From Sipunculus nudus (Eukaryota; Annelida; Sipuncula; Golfingiida; Sipunculidae): a stretch of DNA of 64,000 nt. Positions 1-13,700 of the stretch are shown in pieces. Made by a program: the position numbers and the translations under genes. Under the pieces are notes generated by a model that was not told the DNA's origin, did not search any database, and worked only from the letters and a program-made list of their open reading frames with translations. How positions within the stretch are numbered: the stretch's first letter is position 1; each line of letters begins with the position of its first letter. The stretch is from NCBI GenBank assembly GCA_026874595.1, contig CM049317.1, forward strand, positions 40,946,401 through 41,010,400, written 5' to 3'.

Positions 1-1190
1 AAGCTTTGTAACACGCTTCTTTTGCAATTTAAATCGGCCATTTTTGCACAAAACACGATCTTGTATTACGCGAAAACCGGGCTGATTTCGGCGAAAACGA
101 CGTTTGTAACAGGTGCTAATTGGCCTAATGAAGCTTCGAAAACGCTTGTTTCTTATTTTAAATCGGCCATTTTTGCATGAAACACGATCTTGTATTACGC
201 GAAAACCTAGCTGATTTCGGCGAAAACGACGTTTGTAACAGGTTCTAAATGGCGTAATGAAGCTTCTAAAACGCTTCTTTCGCAATAGAAATCGGCCATT
301 TTTGCACAAAACACAATCTTTTATCACTCGAAAACCGAGCTGATCTCGGCGAAAACGACCTTTGTAACAGGTGCTAAATGGCTTAATGAGGCTTTGTAAC
401 ACGCTTCTTTTGCAATTTAAATCGGCCATTTTTGCACAAAACACGATCTTGTATTACGCGAAAACGGAGCTGATTTCGGCGAAAACGACGTTTGTAACAT
501 GTGCTTATTGGCCTAATGTAGTTTCGAAAACGCTTCTTTCGCATTTTAAATCGGCCATTTTTGCATGAAACACGATCTTGTATTACGCGAAAACCGAGCT
601 GATTTCGGCGAAAACGCATTTGTAACAGGTGCTAAATGGCCTAATGAAGCTTCTAAAACGCTTCTTTCGCAATTTAAATCAGCGATTTTTGCACAAAAGA
701 CGATCTTATATTACGCGAAAACCGAGCTAATTTCGGCGAAAACAACGTTTGTAACAGGTGCTAATTGGCGTAATGAAGCTTCGAAAACGCTTGTTTCGCA
801 ATTTAAATCAGCCATTTTTGCACAAAAGACGATCTTATATTACGCGAAAACCGAGCTGATCTCGGCGAAAACGACGTTTGTAACAGGTGCTAAATTCCTT
901 AATGAAGTTTTGTAAAACGCTTATTTTGCAATTTAAATCGGCCATTTTTGCACAAAACACGATCTTGTATTACGCGAAAACCGAGCTGATTTCGGCGAAA
1001 ACGACGTTTGTAACAGGTGCTATTGGCCTAATGAAGCTTCTAAAACGCTTGTTTCGCAATTTAAATCGGCCATTTTTGCACAAAAGACGATCTTATATTA
1101 CGCCAAAATCGAGCTGATCTCGGCGAAAACGACGTTTGTAACAGGTGCTAAATTCCTTAATGAAGCTTTGTAAAACGCTTCTTTGGCATT

Positions 1191-4100
1191 TTAAATCGGC
1201 CATTTTTGCATAAAACACGATCTTGTATTACGCGAAAACCGAGCTGATTTCGGCGAAAACGACGTTTGTAACAGGTTCTAAATGGCGTAATGAAGCTTCT
1301 AAAATGCTTCTTTCGCAATAGAAATCGGGCTTTTTTGCACAAAACACAATCTTTTATCACTCGAAAACCGAGCTGATCTCGGCGAAAACGACCTTTGTAA
1401 CAGGTGCTAAATGGCTTAATGAGGCTTTGTAACACGCTCCTTTTGCAATTTAAATCGGCCATTTTTGCACAAAACACGATCTTGTATTACGCGAAAACGG
1501 AGCTGATTTCGTCGAAAACGACGTTTGTAACAGGTGCTTATTGGCCTAATGTAGCTTCGAAAACGCTTCTTTCGCATTTTAAATCGGCCATTTTTGCATA
1601 AAACACGATCTTGTATTACGCGAAAACCGAGCTGATTTCGGCGAAAACGACGTTTGTAACAGGTGCTAAATGGCCTAATGAAGCCTGTAAAACGCTCGTT
1701 TCGCAATTTAAATCAGCCATTTTTGCACAAAAGACGATCTTATATTACGCGAAAACCGAGCTGATCTCGGCGAAAACGACGTTTGTAACAGGTGCTAAAT
1801 TCCTTAATGAAGTTTTGTAAAACGCTTATTTTGCAATTTAAATCGGCCATTTTTGCACAAAACACGATCTTGTATTACGCGAAAACCGAGCTGATTTCGG
1901 CGAAAACGACGTTTGTAACAGGTGCTATTGGCCTAATGAAGCTTCTAAAACGCTTCTTTCGCAATTTAAATCGGCCATTTTTGCACAAAAGACGATCTTA
2001 TATTACGCAAAAACCGAGCTGATCTCGGCGAAAACGACGTTTGTAACAGGTGCTAAATTCCTTAATGAAGCTTTGTAAAACGCTTCTTTGGCATTTTAAA
2101 TCGGCCATTTTTGCATAAAACACGATCTTGTATTACGCGAAAACCGAGCTGATTTCGGCGAAAACGACGTTTGTAACAGGTGCTAAATGGCCTAATGAAG
2201 CTTGTAAAACGCTTGTTTCGCAATTTAAATCAGCCATTTTTGCACAAAAGACGATCTTATATATCGCGAAAACCGAGCTAATTCCGGCGAAAACAACGTT
2301 TGTAACAGGTGCTAATTGGCGTAATGAAGCTTCGAAAACGCTTCTTTGGCATTTTAAATCGGCCATTTTTGCATGAAACACGATCTTGTATTACGCGAAA
2401 ACCGAGCTGATTTCGGCGAAAACGACGTTTGTAACAGGTTCTAAATGGCGTAATGAAGCTTCTAAAACGCTTCTTTCGCAATAGAAATCGGCCATTTTTG
2501 CACAAAACACAATCTTTTATCACTCGAAAACCGAGCTGATCTCGGCGAAAACGACCTTTGTAAGAGGTGCTAAATGGCTTAATGAAGCTTTGTAACACGC
2601 TTCTTTTGCAATTTAAATCGGCCATTTTTGCACAAAACACGATCTTGTATTACGCGAAAACGGAGCTGATTTCGTCGAAAACGACGTTTGTAACAGGTGC
2701 TTATTGGCCTAATGTAGCTTCGAAAACGCTTGTTTCGCATTTTAAATCGGCCATTTTTGCATGAAACACGATCTTGTATTAGGCGAAAACCGAGCTGATT
2801 TCGGCGAAAACGACGTTTGTAACAGGTGCTAAATGGCCTAATGAAGCCTGTAAAACGCTTGTTTCGCAATTTAAATCAGCCATTTTTGCACAAAAGACGA
2901 TCTTATATTACGCGAAAACCGAGCTGATCTCGGCGAAAACGACGTTTGTAACAGGTGCTATTGGCCTAATGAAGCTTCTAAAACGCTTGTTTCGCAATTT
3001 AAATCGGCCATTTTTGCACAAAAGACGATCTTATATTACGCCAAAACCGAGCTGATCTCGGCGAAAACGACGTTTGTAACAGGTGCTAAATTCCTTAATG
3101 AAGCTTGGTAAAACGCTTCTTTGGCATTTTAAATCGGCCATTTTTGCATAAAACACGATCTTGTATTACGCGAAAACCGAGCTGATTTCGGCGAAAACGA
3201 CGTTTGTAACAGGTGCTAAATGGCCTAATGAAGCTTGTAAAACGCTTGTTTCGCAATTTAAATCAGCCATTTTTGCACAAAAGACGATCTTATATATCGC
3301 GAAAACCGAGCTAATTCCGGCGAAAACAACGTTTGTAACAGGTGCTAATTGGCGTAATGAAGCTTCGAAAACGCTTGTTTCTCATTTTAAATCGGCCATT
3401 TTTGCATGAAACACGATCTTGTATTACGTGAAAACCGAGCTGATTTCGGCGAAAACGACGTTTGTAACAGGTTCTAAATGACGTAATGAAGCTTCTAAAA
3501 CGCTTCTTTCGCAATAGAAATCGGCCATTTTTGCACAAAACACAATCTTTATCACTCGAAAACCGAGCTGATCTCGGCGAAAACGACCTTTGTAAGAGGT
3601 GCTAAATGGCTTAATGAAGCTTTGTAACACGCTTCTTTTGCAATTTAAATCGGCCATTTTTGCACAAAACACGATCTTGTATTACGCGAAAACCGGGCTG
3701 ATTTCGGCGAAAACGACGTTTGTAACAGGTGCTAATTGGCCTAATGAAGCTTCGAAAACGCTTGTTTCTTATTTTAAATCGGCCATTTTTGCATGAAACA
3801 CGATCTTGTATTACGCGAAAACCTAGCTGATTTCGGCGAAAACGACGTTTGTAACAGGTTCTAAATGGCGTAATGAAGCTTCTAAAACGCTTCTTTCGCA
3901 ATAGAAATCGGCCATTTTTGCACAAAACACAATCTTTTATCACTCGAAAACCGAGCTGATCTCGGCGAAAACGACCTTTGTAACAGGTGCTAAATGGCTT
4001 AATGAGGCTTTGTAACACGCTTCTTTTGCAATTTAAATCGGCCATTTTTGCACAAAACACGATCTTGTATTACGCGAAAACGGAGCTGATTTCGGCGAAA

Positions 4101-6685
4101 ACGACGTTTGTAACATGTGCTTATTGGCCTAATGTAGCTTCGAAAACGCTTGTTTCGCATTTTAAATCGGCCATTTTTGCATGAAACACGATCTTGTATT
4201 ACGCGAAAACCGAGCTGATTTCGGCGAAAACGACGTTTGTAACAGGTTCTAAATGGCGTAATGAAGCTTCTAAAACGCTTCTTTCGCAATAGAAATCGGC
4301 CATTTTTGCACAAAACACAATCTTTTATCACTCGAAAACCGAGCTGATCTCGGCGAAAACGACCTTTGTAACAGGTGCTTAATGGCTTAATGAGGCTTTG
4401 TAACACGCTTCTTTTGCAATTTAAATCAGCCATTTTTGCACAAAAGACGATCTTATATATCGCGAAAACCGAGCTAATTCCGGCGAAAACAACGTTTGTA
4501 ACAGGTGCTAATTGGCGTAATGAAGCTTCGAAAACGCTTGTTTCTCATTTTAAATCGGCCATTTTTGCATGAAACACGATCTTGTATTACGCGAAAACCG
4601 AGCTGATTTCGGCGAAAACGACGTTTGTAACAGGTTCTAAATGGCGTAATGAAGCTTCTAAAACGCTTCTTTCGCAATAGAAATCGGCCATTTTTGCACA
4701 AAACACAATCTTTTATCACTCGAAAACCGAGCTGATCTCGGCGAAAACGACGTTTGTAACAGGGTCTAAATGGCCTAATGAAGCTTGTAAAACGCTTGTT
4801 TCGCAATTTAAATCAGCCATTTTTGCACAAAAAACGATCTTATATTACGCGAAAACCGAGCTAATTTCGGCGAAAACAACGTTTGTAACAGGTGCTAATT
4901 GGCGTAATGAAGCTTCTAAAAAGCCTCATTCGCAATAGAAATCGGCCATTTTTGCACAAAACACGATCTTGTATTACGCGAAAACCGAGCTGATTTCGGC
5001 AAAAACGACGTTTGTAACAGGTGCTATTTGGCCTAATGAAGCTTCGAAAACGCTTGTTTGGCATTTTAAATCGGCCATTTTTGTATAAAACACGATCTTG
5101 TATTACGCGAAAACCGAGCTGATTTCGGCGAAAACGCATTTGTAACAGGTGCTAAATGGCCTAATGAAGCTTCTAAAACGCTTCTTTCGCAATTTAAATC
5201 AGCGATTTTTGCACAAAAGACGATCTTATATTACGCGAAAACCGAGCTAATTTCGGCGAAAACAACGTTTGTAACAGGTGCTAATTGGCGTAATGAAGCT
5301 TCGAAAACGCTTGTTTCGCAATTTAAATCAGCCATTTTTGCACAAAAGACGATCTTATATTACGCGAAAACCGAGCTGATCTCGGCGAAAACGACGTTTG
5401 TAACAGGTGCTAAATTCCTTAATGAAGTTTTGTAAAACGCTTATTTTGCAATTTAAATCGGCCATTTTTGCACAAAACACGATCTTGTATTACGCGAAAA
5501 CCGAGCTGATTTCGGCGAAAACGACGTTTGTAACAGGTGCTATTGGCCTAATGAAGCTTCTAAAACGCTTCTTTCGCAATTTAAATCGGCCATTTTTGCA
5601 CAAAAGACGATCTTATATTACGCCAAAATCGAGCTGATCTCGGCGAAAACGACGTTTGTAACAGGTGCTAAATTCCTTAATGAAGCTTTGTAAAACGCTT
5701 CTTTGGCATTTTAAATCGGCCATTTTTGCATAAAACACGATCTTGTATTACGCGAAAACCGAGCTGATTTCGGCGAAAACGACGTTTGTAACAGGTGCTA
5801 ATTGGCCTAATGAAGCTTGTAAAACGCTTGTTTCGCAATTTAAATCAGCCATTTTTGCACAAAAAACGATCTTATATTACGCGAAAACCGAGCTAATTTC
5901 GGCGAAAACAACGTTTGTAACAGGTGCTTATTGGCGTAATGAAGCTTCTAAAAAGCTTCTTTCGCAATAGAAATCGGCCATTTTTGCACAAAACACGATC
6001 TTGTATTACGCGAAAACCGAGCTGATTTCGGCAAAAACGACGTTTGTAACAGGTGCTATTTGGCCTAATGAAGCTTCGAAAACGCTTGTTTGTCATTTAA
6101 AATTGGCCATTTTTGCATAAAACACGATCTTGTATTACGCGAAAACCGAGCTGATTTCGGCGAAAACGACGTTTGTAACAGGTGCTAAATGGCCTAATGA
6201 AGCTTGTAAAACGCTTGTTTCGCAATTTAAATCAGCGATTTTTGCACAAAAGACGATCTTATATTACGCGAAAACCGAGCTAATTTCGGCGAAAACAACG
6301 TTTGTAACAGGTGCTAATTGGCGTAATGAAGCTTCGAAAACGCTTGTTTCTCATTTTAAATCGGCCATTTTTGCATGAAACACGATCTTGTATTACGCGA
6401 AAACCGAGCTGATTTCGGCGAAAACGACGTTTGTAACAGGTTCTAAATGGCGTAATGAAGCTTCTAAAACGTTTCTTTCGCAATAGAAATCGGCCATTTT
6501 TGCACAAAACACAATCTTTTATCACTCGAAAACCGAGCTGATCTCGGCGAAAACGACCTTTGTAACAGGTGCTAAATGGCTTAATGAAGCTTTGTAACAC
6601 GCTTCTTTTCCAATTTAAATCGGCCATTTTTGCACAAAAGACGATCTTGTATTACGCGAAAACCGAGCTGATTTCGGCGAAAACG
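1191..6685 (+). repeat. Large duplicated segment in block A, copy 1
   Basis: This 5.5-kb run of monomers recurs at 10751-16717. Positions 1191 to about 5860 match with a constant offset of 9560 bases. Positions about 5770-6685 match with an offset of 10032. Only scattered single-base differences were noticed, and no indels within each part. The duplication is thus recent compared with the divergence between monomer types. Confidence 0.85.
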
Positions 6686-6792
6686 ACGTTTGTAACAGGT
6701 GCTAATTGGCCTAATGAAGCTTCGAAAACGCTTGTTTCTCATTTTAAATCGGCCATTTTTGCATGAAACACGATCTTGTATTACGCGAAAAC

Positions 6793-8313
6793 CGAGCTGA
6801 TTTCGGCGAAAACGACGTTTGTAACAGGTTCTAAATGGCGTAATGAAGCTTCTAAAATGCTTCTTTCGCAATAGAAATCGGCCTTTTTTGCACAAAACAC
6901 AATCTTTTATCACTCGAAAACCGAGCTGATCTCGGCGAAAACGACCTTTGTAACAGGTGCTAAATGGCTTAATGAGGCTTTGTAACACGCTTCTTTTGCA
7001 ATTTAAATCGGCCATTTTTGCACAAAACACGATCTTGTATTACGCGAAAACCGAGCTGATTTCGTCGAAAACGACGTTTGTAACAGGTGCTTATTGGCCT
7101 AATGTAGCTTCGAAAACGCTTGTTTCGCATTTTAAATCGGCCATTTTTGCATGAAACACGATCTTGTATTACGCGAAAACCGAGCTGATTTCGGCGAAAA
7201 CGACGTTTGTAAAAGGTGCTAAATGGCCTAATGAAGCCTGTAAAACGCTTGTTTCGCAATTTAAATCAGCCATTTTTGCACAAAAGACGATCTTATATTA
7301 CGCGAAAACCGAGCTGATCTCGGCGAAAACGACGTTTGTAACAGGTGCTAAATTCCTTAATGAAGTTTTGTAAAACGCTTATTTTGCAATTTAAATCGGC
7401 CATTTTTGCACAAAACACGATCTTGTATTACGCGAAAACCGAGCTGATTTCGGCGAAAACGACGTTTGTAACAGGTGCTATTGGCCTAATGAAGCTTCTA
7501 AAACGCTTGTTTCGCAATTTAAATCGGCCATTTTTGCACAAAAGACGATCTTATATTACGCCAAAACCGAGCTGATCTCGGCGAAAACGACGTTTGTAAC
7601 AGGTGCTAAATTCCTTAATGAAGCTTTGTAAAACGCTTCTTTGGCATTTTAAATCGGCCATTTTTGCATAAAACACGATCTTGTATTACGCGAAAACCGA
7701 GCTGATTTCGGCGAAAACGACGTTTGTAACAGGTGCTAAATGGCCTAATGAAGCTTGTAAAACGCTTGTTTCGCAATTTAAATCAGCCATTTTTGCACAA
7801 AAGACGATCTTATATATCGCGAAAACCGAGCTAATTCCGGCGAGAACAACGTTTGTAACAGGTGCTAATTGGCGTAATGAAGCTTCGAAAACGCTTGTTT
7901 CTCATTTTAAATCGGCCATTTTTGCATGAAACACGATCTTGTATTACGCGAAAACCGAGCTGATTTCGGCGAAAACGACGTTTGTAACAGGTTCTAAATG
8001 GCGTAATGAAGCTTCTAAAACGCTTCTTTCGCAATAGAAATCGGCCATTTTTGCACAAAACACAATCTTTTATCACTCGAAAACCGAGCTGATCTCGGCG
8101 AAAACGACCTTTGTAAGAGGTGCTAAATGGCTTAATGAAGCTTTGTAACACGCTTCTTTTGCAATTTAAATCGGCCATTTTTGCACAAAACACGATCTTG
8201 TATTACGCGAAAACGGAGCTGATTTCGTCGAAAACGACGTTTGTAACAGGTGCTTATTGGCCTAATGTAGCTTCGAAAACGCTTGTTTCTCATTTTAAAT
8301 CGGCCATTTTTGC
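6793..8313 (+). repeat. Third partial copy of the block A higher-order unit
   Basis: Matches 1240-2760 at an offset of 5553 bases, and 10800-12320 at an offset of 4007. The same sequence of monomer variants, including the rare tctaaaatgcttc monomer, appears in all three. This gives a triplicated 1.5-kb core within block A. Confidence 0.75.
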
Positions 8314-10750
8314 ACAAAACACAATCTTTTATCACTCGAAAACCGAGCTGATCTCGGCGAAAACGACCTTTGTAAGAGGTGCTAAATGGCTTAATGAAGC
8401 TTTGTAACACGCTTCTTTTGCAATTTAAATCAGCCATTTTTGCACAAAAGACGATCTTATATATCGCGAAAACCGAGCTAATTCCGGCGAAAACAACGTT
8501 TGTAACAGGTGCTAATTGGCGTAATGAAGCTTCGAAAACGCTTGTTTCTCATTTTAAATCGGCCATTTTTGCATGAAACACGATCTTGTATTACGCGAAA
8601 ACCGAGCTGATTTCGGCGAAAACGACGTTTGTAACAGGTTCTAAATTGCGTAATGAAGCTTCTAAAACGCTTCTTTCGCAATAGAAATCGGCCATTTTTG
8701 CACAAAACACAATCTTTTATCACTCGAAAACCGAGCTGATCTCGGCGAAAACGACCTTTGTAACAGGATCTAAATGGCCTAATGAAGCTTGTAAAACGCT
8801 TGTTTCGCAATTTAAATCAGCCATTTTTGCACAAAAAACGATCTTATATTACGCGAAAACCGAGCTAATTTCGGCAAAAACAACGTTTGTAACATGTGCT
8901 AATTGGCGTAATGAAGCTTCTAAAAAGCTTCTTTTGCAATAGAAATCGGCCATTTTTGCACAAAACACGATCTTGTATTACGCGAAAACCGAGCTGATTT
9001 CGGCGAAAACGACGTTTGTAACAGGTTCTAAATGGCGTAATGAAGCTTCTAAAACGTTTCTTTCGCAATAGAAATCGGCCATTTTTGCACAAAACACAAT
9101 CTTTTATCACTCGAAAACCGAGCTGATCTCGGCGAAAACGACCTTTGTAACAGGTGCTAAATGGCTTAACGAAGCTTTGTAACACGCTTCTTTTGCAATT
9201 TAAATCGGCCATTTTTGCACAAAACACGATCTTGTATTACGCGAAAACCGAGCTGATTTCGGCGAAAACGACGTTTGTAACAGGTTCTAAATGGCGTAAT
9301 GAAGCTTCTAAAACGCTTCTTTCGCAATAGAAATCGGCCATTTTTGCACAAAACACAATCTTTTATCACTCGAAAACCGAGCTGATCTCGGCGAAAACGA
9401 CCTTTGTAAGAGGTGCTAAATGGCTTAATGAAGCTTTGTAACACGCTTCTTTTGTAATTTAAATCGGCCATTTTTGCACAAAACACGATCTTGTATTACG
9501 CGAAAACCGAGCTGATTTCGGCGAAAACGACGTTTGTAACAGGTTCTAAATGGCGTAATGAAGCTTCTAAAACGCTTCTTTCGCAATAGAAATCGGCCAT
9601 TTTTGCACAAAACACAATCTTTTATTACTCGAAAACCGAGCTGATCTCGGCGAAAACGACCTTTGTAACAGGTGCTAAATGGCTTAATGAAGCTTTGTAA
9701 CACGCTTCTTTTGCAATTTAAATCAGCCATTTTTGCACAAAAGACGATCTTATATATCGCGAAAACCGAGCTAATTCCGGCGAAAACAACGTTTGTAACA
9801 GGTGCTAATTGGCGTAATGAAGCTTCGAAAACGCTTGTTTCTCATTTTAAATCGGCCATTTTTGCATGAAACACGATCTTGTATTACGCAAAAACCGAGC
9901 TGATTTCGGCGAAAACGACCTTTGTAACAGGGTCTAAATGGCCTAATGAAGCTTGTAAAACGCTTGTTTCGCAATTTAAATCAGCCATTTTTGCACAAAA
10001 AACGATCTTATATTACGCGAAAACCGAGCTAATTTCGGCAAAAACAACGTTTGTAACAGGTTCTAAATTGCGTAATGAAGCTTCTAAAACGCTTCTTTCG
10101 CAATAGAAATCGGCCATTTTTGCACAAAACACAATCTTTTATCACTCGAAAACCGAGCTGATCTCGGCGAAAACGACCTTTGTAACAGGGTCTAAATGGC
10201 CTAATGAAGCTTGTAAAACGCTTGTTTCGCAATTTAAATCAGCCATTTTTGCACAAAAGACGATCTTATATATCGCGAAAACCGAGCTAATTCCGGCGAA
10301 AACAACGTTTGTAACAGGTGCTAATTGGCGTAATGAAGCTTCGAAAACGCTTCTTTGGCATTTTAAATCGGCCATTTTTGCATGAAACACGATCTTGTAT
10401 TACGCGAAAACCGAGCTGATTTCGGCGAAAACGACGTTTGTAACAGGTTCTAAATGGCGTAATGAAGCTTCTAAAACGCTTCTTTCGCAATAGAAATCGG
10501 CCATTTTTGCACAAAACACAATCTTTTATCACTCGAAAACCGAGCTGATCTCGGCGAAAACGACCTTTGTAAGAGGTGCTAAATGGCTTAATGAAGCTTT
10601 GTAACACGCTTCTTTTGCAATTTAAATCGGCCATTTTTGCACAAAACACGATCTTGTATTACGCGAAAACGGAGCTGATTTCGTCGAAAACGACGTTTGT
10701 AACAGGTGCTTATTGGCCTAATGTAGCTTCGAAAACGCTTGTTTCGCATT

Positions 10751-13700
10751 TTAAATCGGCCATTTTTGCATAAAACACGATCTTGTATTACGCGAAAACC
10801 GAGCTGATTTCGGCGAAAACGACGTTTGTAACAGGTTCTAAATGGCGTAATGAAGCTTCTAAAATGCTTCTTTCGCAATAGAAATCGGGCTTTTTTGCAC
10901 AAAACACAATCTTTTATCACTCGAAAACCGAGCTGATCTCGGCGAAAACGACCTTTGTAACAGGTGCTAAATGGCTTAATGAGGCTTTGTAACACGCTTC
11001 TTTTGCAATTTAAATCGGCCATTTTTGCACAAAACACGATCTTGTATTACGCGAAAACGGAGCTGATTTCGTCGAAAACGACGTTTGTAACAGGTGCTTA
11101 TTGGCCTAATGTAGCTTCGAAAACGCTTGTTTCGCATTTTAAATCGGCCATTTTTGCATAAAACACGATCTTGTATTACGCGAAAACCGAGCTGATTTCG
11201 GCGAAAACGACGTTTGTAACAGGTGCTAAATGGCCTAATGAAGCCTGTAAAACGCTTGTTTCGCAATTTAAATCAGCCATTTTTGCACAAAAGACGATCT
11301 TATATTACGCGAAAACCGAGCTGATCTCGGCGAAAACGACGTTTGTAACAGGTGCTAAATTCCTTAATGAAGTTTTGTAAAACGCTTATTTTGCAATTTA
11401 AATCGGCCATTTTTGCACAAAACACGATCTTGTATTACGCGAAAACCGAGCTGATTTCGGCGAAAACGACGTTTGTAACAGGTGCTATTGGCCTAATGAA
11501 GCTTCTAAAACGCTTCTTTCGCAATTTAAATCGGCCATTTTTGCACAAAAGACGATCTTATATTACGCCAAAACCGAGCTGATCTCGGCGAAAACGACGT
11601 TTGTAACAGGTGCTAAATTCCTTAATGAAGCTTTGTAAAACGCTTCTTTGGCATTTTAAATCGGCCATTTTTGCATAAAACACGATCTTGTATTACGCGA
11701 AAACCGAGCTGATTTCGGCGAAAACGACGTTTGTAACAGGTGCTAAATGGCCTAATGAAGCTTGTAAAACGCTTGTTTCGCAATTTAAATCAGCCATTTT
11801 TGCACAAAAGACGATCTTATATATCGCGAAAACCGAGCTAATTCCGGCGAAAACAACGTTTGTAACAGGTGCTAATTGGCGTAATGAAGCTTCGAAAACG
11901 CTTCTTTGGCATTTTAAATCGGCCATTTTTGCATGAAACACGATCTTGTATTACGCGAAAACCGAGCTGATTTCGGCGAAAACGACGTTTGTAACAGGTT
12001 CTAAATGGCGTAATGAAGCTTCTAAAACGCTTCTTTCGCAATAGAAATCGGCCATTTTTGCACAAAACACAATCTTTTATCACTCGAAAACCGAGCTGAT
12101 CTCGGCGAAAACGACCTTTGTAAGAGGTGCTAAATGGCTTAATGAAGCTTTGTAACACGCTTCTTTTGCAATTTAAATCGGCCATTTTTGCACAAAACAC
12201 GATCTTGTATTACGCGAAAACGGAGCTGATTTCGTCGAAAACGACGTTTGTAACAGGTGCTTATTGGCCTAATGTAGCTTCGAAAACGCTTGTTTCGCAT
12301 TTTAAATCGGCCATTTTTGCATGAAACACGATCTTGTATTACGCGAAAACCGAGCTGATTTCGGCGAAAACGACGTTTGTAACAGGTGCTAAATGGCCTA
12401 ATGAAGCCTGTAAAACGCTTGTTTCGCAATTTAAATCAGCCATTTTTGCACAAAAGACGATCTTATATTACGCGAAAACCGAGCTGATCTCGGCGAAAAC
12501 GACGTTTGTAACAGGTGCTATTGGCCTAATGAAGCTTCTAAAACGCTTGTTTCGCAATTTAAATCGGCCATTTTTGCACAAAAGACGATCTTATATTACG
12601 CCAAAACCGAGCTGATCTCGGCGAAAACGACGTTTGTAACAGGTGCTAAATTCCTTAATGAAGCTTGGTAAAACGCTTCTTTGGCATTTTAAATCGGCCA
12701 TTTTTGCATAAAACACGATCTTGTATTACGCGAAAACCGAGCTGATTTCGGCGAAAACGACGTTTGTAACAGGTGCTAAATGGCCTAATGAAGCTTGTAA
12801 AACGCTTGTTTCGCAATTTAAATCAGCCATTTTTGCACAAAAGACGATCTTATATATCGCGAAAACCGAGCTAATTCCGGCGAAAACAACGTTTGTAACA
12901 GGTGCTAATTGGCGTAATGAAGCTTCGAAAACGCTTGTTTCTCATTTTAAATCGGCCATTTTTGCATGAAACACGATCTTGTATTACGCGAAAACCGAGC
13001 TGATTTCGGCGAAAACGACGTTTGTAACAGGTTCTAAATGGCGTAATGAAGCTTCTAAAACGCTTCTTTCGCAATAGAAATCGGCCATTTTTGCACAAAA
13101 CACAATCTTTATCACTCGAAAACCGAGCTGATCTCGGCGAAAACGACCTTTGTAAGAGGTGCTAAATGGCTTAATGAAGCTTTGTAACACGCTTCTTTTG
13201 CAATTTAAATCGGCCATTTTTGCACAAAACACGATCTTGTATTACGCGAAAACCGAGCTGATTTCGGCGAAAACGACGTTTGTAACAGGTGCTAATTGGC
13301 CTAATGAAGCTTCGAAAACGCTTGTTTCTTATTTTAAATCGGCCATTTTTGCATGAAACACGATCTTGTATTACGCGAAAACCTAGCTGATTTCGGCGAA
13401 AACGACGTTTGTAACAGGTTCTAAATGGCGTAATGAAGCTTCTAAAACGCTTCTTTCGCAATAGAAATCGGCCATTTTTGCACAAAACACAATCTTTTAT
13501 CACTCGAAAACCGAGCTGATCTCGGCGAAAACGACCTTTGTAACAGGTGCTAAATGGCTTAATGAGGCTTTGTAACACGCTTCTTTTGCAATTTAAATCG
13601 GCCATTTTTGCACAAAACACGATCTTGTATTACGCGAAAACGGAGCTGATTTCGGCGAAAACGACGTTTGTAACATGTGCTTATTGGCCTAATGTAGCTT